Part shown: positions 9,603 through 17,300 of the stretch, piece after piece | Numbering within the stretch: position 1 is the stretch's first letter | How the letters are laid out: each line of letters starts with the position of its first letter | Notes under the pieces: generated by a model | The model's input: the letters and a program-made list of their open reading frames with translations, nothing else | Told to the model about the DNA's origin: nothing | Databases searched by the model: none | Program-made: the position numbers and the translations under genes | Assembly (NCBI RefSeq): GCF_012726295.1 | Contig: NZ_JABAOB010000012.1 | Span: 186,001-250,000 of the forward strand | DNA length: 64,000 nt | Reading direction: 5' to 3' | DNA from: Chitinophaga sp. Ak27 | Lineage (GTDB): Bacteria > Bacteroidota > Bacteroidia > Chitinophagales > Chitinophagaceae

Positions 9603-10325
9603 CTATAGGTTCGGCGATGCTTTAAAAATCTGATAGTCGCGGTATGTTGGTGTAACAATGAAATCATCTCCTTTCCTGGTGAAATAGTTGCTTTCATTGA
9701 ATCCATTATAACCGTTGGGGATAGGCTGATAGTTAACAAAACGGGAATATACTTCTACGGTGTGCAAGGTATCTTCTGCCAGTACGTCCATTGTGATACG
9801 GGTGCTCTTCAAATAACCACTGCGGGCATCTATGATAAAAACGGCCTGCTTATACTGCAGTCCTGCAGGATAAGTAAGTTGTAATATTTTCTCTTTCCCT
9901 TCTGTTTTAAGGGACCATTCCTTCACCTCTCCAACTACCTGGGAAAGGTTGGCCACGGCCACCATCTCTTGTTCCGGCGTAGTAACCGGCTTATTCAGGT
10001 ACATGGTTTTATCCTGGTGAAACAGGGTAATCGTATACCTTTCATTAGAGATGGTTTCCACACCATCCATGAGGTAATGCAGTTGACGGCCGGCGATCTT
10101 CACCATGCCAGATACCGTGTCGGGAGCAGTGCCCGGGGCATCCAGGCGGGTGTAGCTGATCTTCACCTCGTAAGAAACCGGGCGGCTTATAAGGTCCTGT
10201 TGCATTTTTTTGAAAACAGCCAATAGCGCGGCTGTATCTTTCGATTGTGCCGTTGTTTGCCAGCTACTGCTGATCAATAGCAGCAACAAACACCATTTTG
10301 CTATTGACATACCGCTATTATTCAT
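9603..10325 (-). CDS. Exported LolA-like protein of the RHS cluster
   Basis: A 240-residue protein with a signal peptide ending near STWQTTAQ-like residues 20-27 (WQTTAQ). The mature part reads like a single LolA/LolB-type beta-sheet domain: VSYEVKISYTRL, then GMVKIAGRQLHYLMDGVE, then VFIIDARSGYLKSTRI. LolA folds bind acyl chains or act as periplasmic chaperones. The family link is by pattern and is tentative. Its ATG overlaps the 3' end of the 1157-residue-class gene by 8 bp (ATGAATAA), which suggests translational coupling. It ends 6 bp before the RHS start, so the three are almost certainly co-transcribed. An alternative start (MSIAKW) lies five codons further in. A dedicated chaperone or handling factor for the RHS protein is a reasonable guess from position. 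Confidence 0.75.
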   Translation of the reverse strand: MNNSGMSIAKWCLLLLLISSSWQTTAQSKDTAALLAVFKKMQQDLISRPVSYEVKISYTRLDAPGTAPDTVSGMVKIAGRQLHYLMDGVETISNERYTITLFHQDKTMYLNKPVTTPEQEMVAVANLSQVVGEVKEWSLKTEGKEKILQLTYPAGLQYKQAVFIIDARSGYLKSTRITMDVLAEDTLHTVEVYSRFVNYQPIPNGYNGFNESNYFTRKGDDFIVTPTYRDYQIFKASPNL

Positions 10326-13300
10326 TGTCTTCTTTTATAAAACCGTTCCTTGTTTCTTTAATAGTTTTAACGCCCCGCTCTGTTTCTTTCTTCACACGCG
10401 TAAGGGTACCATCATCATCATATTCATAGAAGGTGGCGTAATTGTTTTCATCCAATTCGGCCATCAGGCGAAGGTTCTGCGGATCATACACAAAAGATTT
10501 CATGTTGGCATGATAAGGATGGAAACGCAGGTCATCCAGGTACACCCGTGTGCCGCCGGTAGTTGCCATTACTACGCTGAGACCAGTGCTTCCTACCGGG
10601 AGGTCAACTACCCGCTCATACCGTTGCCAGCCATCGATGATACTCCCTACTGGCGTTACATCTGCCGTGAGCCGGGTATCGCCGGCTACGAACAGGGTTA
10701 TTTTACTATGCGTATAAGCAGTGCATTTACAATCCTGTTCCTCTTTTACCCACACACTGAAAAGCATACTATTGCCGGCCACCGGGGAAAATGGCGGTAA
10801 TAATATGGTGCTGTCTACCTTCACATTACTCAGCACCTGGTAAGGGGTACACGCGCTGGATCCAAGGATAAACCGGGGCGAGTTGATGGTAGTTTCTGTA
10901 GCTATTACCGGCACTTTCACCTGTACAGTATCATTGGCCTCCAGGCGTAAGCTATAACGGCCGGTATGATGCTGTGTGGTATCCATTTTGGGGATATAGT
11001 TGCTGAAGTCCAGCCGCCGGTCTACCGGGCAGGCGCCGTCATCGCACTTACCACTTACAAACGAATAATCTTCAAACCCATCGAAGGCAGCCTCCCGGTA
11101 GCGGCTATTCTGAACGGTGGCCACCGGGATGGCATTGTCGTACCCATAGAGCGCAGCGTTGTAGCGACCCAGCGGGTCTTTATTCTCCAGTTCAAATCCT
11201 TTCTTGTTGAAAATGGTACTTTCCGCATTCCACACCCAGGCAGTGGTATCGTAGCTGGCGTCTTTTGCCCAGCCTTTGGTTTGTTGTTTCCAGAAACTGC
11301 TGAAGGCATCAAATGCACCGTCTGAGCGAACATTGGTTGCCTGTGCAGTGCTCGACTGCGCCCGGGCGCCATAGTAAACATAAGAACGGGAAGGACGCCA
11401 GTTACCCAGCATACCGAATGTATAAGGATTCACGCTGGTATCTGTCACCGCGCTATAACAATATGTTACATAAGGTGCCAAACGGATGTTTACACTGCCT
11501 TCTATAGGACGGCTACACATATCTGAACTGATAGATACATGATATACGCCTTCGTCTTTAGGTTTCACCTGGTGCAAGGTTACTATCTGATCGGTGCTGG
11601 TAAAACTATTAGGCCCGGTCCAGCTATAATATTTGGCGGTAGTAGGCAGGTTAAACGCCCTGAGGTATACCTCGTCGTTGATACAAAACAGCGGCTTATC
11701 AGTAGTGATCACCTGGAAATTGGCAAAGTCGAGAATGGTTACCCGTTGCACAATAGAGGCGTTACAATCATCGATGATCTTCACCTGGTAACTGGCGTTT
11801 CTCATCAGCTGGTAATTGCTGCTGCCATCGAAATTGCCGGTATAATTACTGTCCAGGTAAGGCCCTGTTTCCCCATTCCCATCTGCCGCCAGTTTGTACA
11901 GGTAATGGCTGGTGGTACTGTTGCCGAAGGCAGCGCGGATTTTAATATGGCCGGCGTTATTGGGATCGCCGGGGCATACCCAGCCGAGGGTGCTGTCGGC
12001 GCGGGTTTTCAGGGGAGAGTCTTCGAAGGTGATGGTTTTGACGTTGTCGCCGAAGTCAAATACCCACTCCAAATCCGACATCCCAATGGTATAGGTCCCC
12101 GCAAATGGCAATACAAACGACTCTCCTTCGCTAATAACTCCTACTGGATAAGGGGCTGTTGCCGACATTATTATATATTTTCCCCCTTCCGTACTCGCTC
12201 CAAATCGTACAGTTCCAGATGGCGTTATCTTCATCCCTAAACAAGTCCTCTCCATGGTATAAGACCAATGATAATAAAAGACATTATCATCACTGATATA
12301 AACGGGGAAGTCATAATCTTTCCTTTTACAAGGATCTGATACTCTAACTACATAATAGCCGGGAGAAAGAACCGATCCATCATCCTTGTTTTGTAGATAG
12401 TAGGTATAATTATTACCAGAAGAAACTGTCACGCCGGTTGTCGTAAAAGGATATATAATCCGTATAGTTGTTCCGACAGGAAAAGGACTGTATCTGCTAG
12501 ACACAACAAATTGGCCAGCACCACTTTGCCCATATAACGAATAATTTGAGGGAGACGGCACCACACTATATGGGCTTATTGTATCCAACTCTAATACATC
12601 GAATTGTGTATCTTGATAAAGGACTGCACTATCCCCTGAAACGACTTTCAATTTATACTTCCCGAGTGGAAACTGCCGTGAATTTTGATATGACCCAACA
12701 TTATAAGATACTGTATCCGTTAACACATAACCGGTCTCTCTATTTTCCAATGTTATAACCAACGGATTGCAGAAAAAATCCTGATAATAATAAAGTGTGT
12801 TGAAACTAAAATGGTTGTTACAATCCCTATTAACCGTATAGCGGAAACCAGGATTGCTAATCGAACGGATATTTCTTATCTCATCCTGGCAGGGGCCCTT
12901 TACATAGAACGCAATTTGCTTTCCATAATAATCTTTCATTGTTTTTCCTGCTGCCAGTAAGAAAGTGTCATTTGAGCCATTTAATGGACGATAGGGTGTC
13001 TTTGGACCGCTATCAAGAGATGCGCTGTAAACAAGTTGAAGATCATCTTGAGAATAACCCGGAAGTCCGGACAAATTCATATATAAATAAGTAATAAAGC
13101 TGTTACAATTATTCATGCTTGTTAGGAACGGACTTATATACCCCCCGGTAAGAGCCGGGAGTTGGGATACCTGCACCCCTCCTATAGCTGGCGTGGTGGA
13201 GCAAGCGTCAGTAACTGATACTGTATAGCTACCCACTGATAAACTATCTACTACCAAATAAGCCTGGTTGGTAACAAAGCTCTTAGGCCCGGCATAGGAA

Positions 13301-13785
13301 GCCGGATATGCTGTGAGGACAATCCGGTAAGGCAGCCTGCCTTGGTTCATATTTACCTGGATCTGTCCAGTATTACAGCTATGCAGTGCATTTCTTTTGA
13401 GAAAAACGGCGGCCGTCAACTCCCTATAACTACCTGGCACCGTTACATCCAATATCTGTGAAACCGGCTGCTGACTGCACAATGCATCCACTGTAATCCG
13501 GTAAGCACCAGGCTTTAGGTTCTGCATTACCGGTGTAGTACTCTGATAGATCGAATTTCCTCCCGTAAACTGTGGCGTCAGGCTGTAATGAAAGCTATCG
13601 AGATTGGCAGCATCAACGCCTTGAATGGATATGGTAATACGGCCATCTGCAGCACAGGTAGCACTGTCTATCACCGTTTCGATGTGCCAGTTACTGCATT
13701 GTGCCTGTAAACAGTTACCACCCAGTATCAGCACCAGCAACCATATTCCTCCTGCTACTTTATTCCACTTTATAAATTGTCCCAT
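10318..13785 (-). CDS. Large secreted Ig/CBM-like surface protein ending in a YD-like tail
   Basis: About 1155 residues. I chose the ATG at 13785 (MGQFIKWNKVAGG) over a TTG two codons upstream. A signal peptide precedes QCSNWHIE. The N-terminal two thirds are repeated beta-sandwich-like modules of SprB/Ig type (VIDSATCAADGRITI..., VTDACSTTPAIGG). An Ig-like module (about 690-775) contains YYSWTGPNSFTSTDQ and DEGVYHVSI. Residues about 955-1095 look like a jelly-roll carbohydrate-binding-type domain (GRYSLRLEANDTVQV, YLDDLRFHP). The last 60 residues (FVYDPQNLRLMAELDENNYA, YEYDDDGTL) form a YD-repeat-like unit, like the RHS partner. The stretch at about 12060-13160 is A+T-richer than its surroundings. 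It overlaps the next gene by 8 bp. Function is not known. Confidence 0.82.
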   Translation of the reverse strand: MGQFIKWNKVAGGIWLLVLILGGNCLQAQCSNWHIETVIDSATCAADGRITISIQGVDAANLDSFHYSLTPQFTGGNSIYQSTTPVMQNLKPGAYRITVDALCSQQPVSQILDVTVPGSYRELTAAVFLKRNALHSCNTGQIQVNMNQGRLPYRIVLTAYPASYAGPKSFVTNQAYLVVDSLSVGSYTVSVTDACSTTPAIGGVQVSQLPALTGGYISPFLTSMNNCNSFITYLYMNLSGLPGYSQDDLQLVYSASLDSGPKTPYRPLNGSNDTFLLAAGKTMKDYYGKQIAFYVKGPCQDEIRNIRSISNPGFRYTVNRDCNNHFSFNTLYYYQDFFCNPLVITLENRETGYVLTDTVSYNVGSYQNSRQFPLGKYKLKVVSGDSAVLYQDTQFDVLELDTISPYSVVPSPSNYSLYGQSGAGQFVVSSRYSPFPVGTTIRIIYPFTTTGVTVSSGNNYTYYLQNKDDGSVLSPGYYVVRVSDPCKRKDYDFPVYISDDNVFYYHWSYTMERTCLGMKITPSGTVRFGASTEGGKYIIMSATAPYPVGVISEGESFVLPFAGTYTIGMSDLEWVFDFGDNVKTITFEDSPLKTRADSTLGWVCPGDPNNAGHIKIRAAFGNSTTSHYLYKLAADGNGETGPYLDSNYTGNFDGSSNYQLMRNASYQVKIIDDCNASIVQRVTILDFANFQVITTDKPLFCINDEVYLRAFNLPTTAKYYSWTGPNSFTSTDQIVTLHQVKPKDEGVYHVSISSDMCSRPIEGSVNIRLAPYVTYCYSAVTDTSVNPYTFGMLGNWRPSRSYVYYGARAQSSTAQATNVRSDGAFDAFSSFWKQQTKGWAKDASYDTTAWVWNAESTIFNKKGFELENKDPLGRYNAALYGYDNAIPVATVQNSRYREAAFDGFEDYSFVSGKCDDGACPVDRRLDFSNYIPKMDTTQHHTGRYSLRLEANDTVQVKVPVIATETTINSPRFILGSSACTPYQVLSNVKVDSTILLPPFSPVAGNSMLFSVWVKEEQDCKCTAYTHSKITLFVAGDTRLTADVTPVGSIIDGWQRYERVVDLPVGSTGLSVVMATTGGTRVYLDDLRFHPYHANMKSFVYDPQNLRLMAELDENNYATFYEYDDDGTLTRVKKETERGVKTIKETRNGFIKEDNE

Positions 13786-13827
13786 CTTCAATTGGGTATA
13801 GGGCTTAATAATATATTTACAACCTGC

Positions 13828-14322
13828 TTAGTCTTTGATATAATGGCAGCTGTACAGTACCTTAACTGGCTTCCCACTGGCATCCATATACCCGATAGTA
13901 AAGGGTCCGGCTGTTAATTGCCCTGTTTGATCGAACCGGTAAGGCCAGCGTAAAGGCGGTTGCTGTTGGGGATCGTTTGGCATCTTTTCCGGCCCCAGGG
14001 GAAGCTGCTTAAATTCCAGCACACCCGTATCTCTGCTGGCACAACTCCAGGTTTGCCTGCTATAAGCTTGCTTAGCCGTACATTCATTACCGGCAAATTC
14101 CAGGCGGAGAAATATGCTTCCGCTAAGCCGCTGGATGGAATCAGACGCGGTGATTTCCTTCTGTTGCAATAAGGCGCCTGTTTGCATATGAGAGTAGGTA
14201 GCCGTTACGCTTCTGATATGCCAGGTACCCTGCAGGCGGGCATCTATTGATGTTGGCTGCTGCGCCCATACTTTTACACCGGTCAACATCAACAGTACAA
14301 ATACAATTTTCAGGATCTTCAT
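13828..14322 (-). CDS. Small exported protein of the RHS cluster, lipocalin-like
   Basis: A 164-residue product from the ATG at 14322 (MKILKIVFVLLMLTGVKVWA), which gives a clean signal peptide and has AGGAAA just upstream. A longer frame from 14388 would overlap the previous gene and lacks a binding site. The mature protein begins QQPTSIDARLQGTWHIRSV. The G-T-W motif near the start, followed by beta-strand-like segments, is reminiscent of lipocalin-like domains in Bacteroidota, but the resemblance is weak. Two cysteines (TWSCAS, YSCHYI) could form a disulfide. It sits 19 bp after the giant SpvB-like gene and about 42 bp before the next, so it belongs to the same transcript. Function unknown. 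Confidence 0.7.
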   Translation of the reverse strand: MKILKIVFVLLMLTGVKVWAQQPTSIDARLQGTWHIRSVTATYSHMQTGALLQQKEITASDSIQRLSGSIFLRLEFAGNECTAKQAYSRQTWSCASRDTGVLEFKQLPLGPEKMPNDPQQQPPLRWPYRFDQTGQLTAGPFTIGYMDASGKPVKVLYSCHYIKD

Positions 14323-14341
14323 AATTTCCTTTTTAACAGCG

Positions 14342-17300
14342 TTACTGGTATACGCAATTGGTAGCCGATTTCTTCGAATCTTCCACATGCCAGTTCTGCT
14401 TATATTCCACCATGGAAGCGTTAATAATATTTTTTCGTTTATCGATCACCAGTGAATAACCGGATGGTGTGCGTTCCAACGGATTTTTCATCATGGTAAC
14501 AGTACCGATACTGGCGCCTATGTTTCTTCTGCCAGAACGGACAATTTTCATAGAGGTAATGAGCTCTCCCGTAACCGGCGCCCCCTCTTTGGTAACGAAG
14601 TAAATGCTAGGAGGATTACCATTCAGGGCATTGGCATCTACCGCCCAGATCTTTGTGCTGCCCGGGAAGGAAGCCAATAACGTAGAACATGCCGCGGTAT
14701 CAACCTGCACTTTGCTATACATCAGGATTTCATCACCGGAAGAAAAATAATCTTCCACTGTGTAAGGCCATAGACTCGTAATTAGCTTACCCGCCTTGAT
14801 GGTCACATTTTTCAGCGTGGTGTTGATATTTTTATAGGCGCCGCTCATACCATCGTATACCCAGGCTGCCGGGTAGTTAAACTGGTAAATAGAATCACCG
14901 AATTCATTCCGGGTAGCGGTGAGTAACACACTTCCTGTTTCACTGTCGAACAACAAGTTTTGTGTAGTAACCCTACTGCCTTTATTGGTGGCAATAACGC
15001 TATCCAGGATACCATGGCGGTAAATGACTTTGGTGGTAGCACAGGAGCGGAATTTCTTCTCCTCACTTTGCGGGTAAATAAAAGAAAAACTAGGGGTAAA
15101 CGGCCAGGGGCCTATGGTAAAGATGTCTACACCGGCATTCAATACCATCCCCTGCGTTTTGGATACCTGCTCCCGCATATCCACCATCAGTTCCGCATCT
15201 AAACCAATGATAGCGCTGCTGTCTATGACTCCATTTGCATTCATAGACAGTACCCGGTTGTTCAGGTGCTTAAACTCCTGTTGTTGATTATCTACCCGAT
15301 AGTAATTCGTAGTCGATGAAATAGGCTCACTTCCTCCTTCCGCATACACCGCCTGCGATTTCATCTTACCATTCATGTCATTCAGCTCTACTACAAACCC
15401 TTGTGATTCCACCAGGTGGCGTGCCGTATTTATCTTCAGAATACTTCCCAAGCCTGGTGTATAACCCATGCGCGTTACGCCGGGATCAAGTGCGGAAAAT
15501 GATACCAATGTAGGGAAGTCGTACGTTGTATAAAAACAGGTTTCTTCATACCCATTCGCCGAACGGGTATTTTTGGTATTGATAGAGCGGGACTGCACCT
15601 TGCTATATCCTACTGACGGCGCAGGAAACAGCGACTCACCCATAGGCGTTTCTACATAGCTGGATACGGCAGGAATCAACTTTCCGATCCTGTCTTTATA
15701 TACCAACGGGGTATGCCAGGAGTTTTCCTCCCCGCCCAGGATAGGCTCGTAAGAGGCAACTCCGCTGCTGATTTCCACTTTCTTGCCGTCTATTAACTTC
15801 GTAGTAGTATAGTTGTAAACAGTACCATACACCGACTCTTTCTGCCCGGTCATAGCATTCCAGTGGTCATAAATCAGGATACTTTTTACCCGCAAGCCGC
15901 CGCCATATTTTTTATAAAATGGGTCATTCAGCCGGGCAAAAGAACGGCTCAAATCCAGGTCTCTTGCGGCACCGCGTTTTCTACTCGCCTTGGGAAATCC
16001 TTCCAGCTCACTGTGTATAGAGTATACCATGGTAGCCAGCATCTTGATAGCGCCCACCGGCGACATCTCTTCCATTTGTGTTCCGGGATAAGCCTTAAAG
16101 GGCAGATTGACTTTCAGGAATTGGGTGGACGCATTAGCCAGCGGGCTGAATTTTCCCCCATCGTCGCCATCCAGCTCCACTGCGCGCATTTTGACGTAAA
16201 TGGTATGCCCGTTATTATAAAATCCGTAGTCAAGACTGTCCAGCGTGGCATAACAGGAAATATATTCCGCTCCGTTATCTTCTTTGTCTGGCTCATAGGG
16301 CATTTTCACATTGAGCCGGAAATACAGCATATTATTTAATCCTTCCAGGTAACTTTTAAACACTTCTTTCGTAGAAGTAACCGCTTTAGGTACATTCATA
16401 GATACATACAGGTAATCAGTTACCGGTACGCCTGAGTAAAGACTGCCAGATAAATCTGATAGTGAAGCCGGCCGGTCTTTCGAAAGCCCTGCGATAGGCG
16501 TCATTCTGGCTGCACGCTTATTTTGCACATAGGCATAATCATCGCTCTCGTAGTTAATTTTCATGCGCCCGCCGGATGGCAGCTGAACAGAATCGAGTGT
16601 CCAGGCGGCAGCATTGGCAGCCATTAATGAACTGTCCTGCAATGTATAGGGGTATTCCGCATTAGTAATAATTTGTGGAGAAGCAGAAGGAGGATTCTGT
16701 TGCGGATCCTTATAATTGCCCCAACGATCGAACGACTTACTATTGTAGCCGGGATTCTTACTATTGTAGTAGAACACATAGCTGTTTTGCCGGGCGCGCT
16801 TGCTATCCCTGCTCTGGTTACCATTATAGGAGAACCAGATCCGCTTTAAGGTAAGTTTACCGCTGTCGTTTACCGGCGCATTGATACCACGACACAGGTC
16901 ATAAGTATAATCAAAATGCACGGTTTTTATCGGTACCGCGTTGCTGCCATATTTCAGGAAGTCAGCTTTTGTATACAGGTTAATCTCATCCAGCTTTTTC
17001 GGCAAACCGCTACCAGTTGCTTTCCTTCCGTCTTCGGTAATGGGAAGTAAGTCAGCGCGGTCGCTCACTTTAAAAGTGGCCACCATGTTCTTGGATACGA
17101 TAGAGTTGAGGTACCATAATTCCTTCTCTCCATATACATAACTTCCTTTATCATCGTCGAAATCAGATTTGAGCCCTTCATTAAAAGTGGCTTTATTGTT
17201 ATAAGGAGTACGCCATTTATACCTATAAGCGTTCCCCGCCGTTTTTGAATAGTTAAACTTCACGGCATTCCCGGGATCATCATCAGAGATGCCATTACCT

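Noticed and set aside
8682..9608. A 308-codon plus-strand open frame opposite the N-terminus of the RHS gene, and a 234-codon one at 2655-3359
   Set aside because: Composition is unlike a protein (many isolated Ile, Tyr, Cys and His), there is no ribosome binding site, and the opposite strand has a clear protein family.
14323..14388. Upstream extension of the small exported protein (MWKIRRNRLPIAY)
   Set aside because: It would overlap the end of the previous gene and mask the signal peptide; the ATG at 14322 has AGGAAA in front of it.
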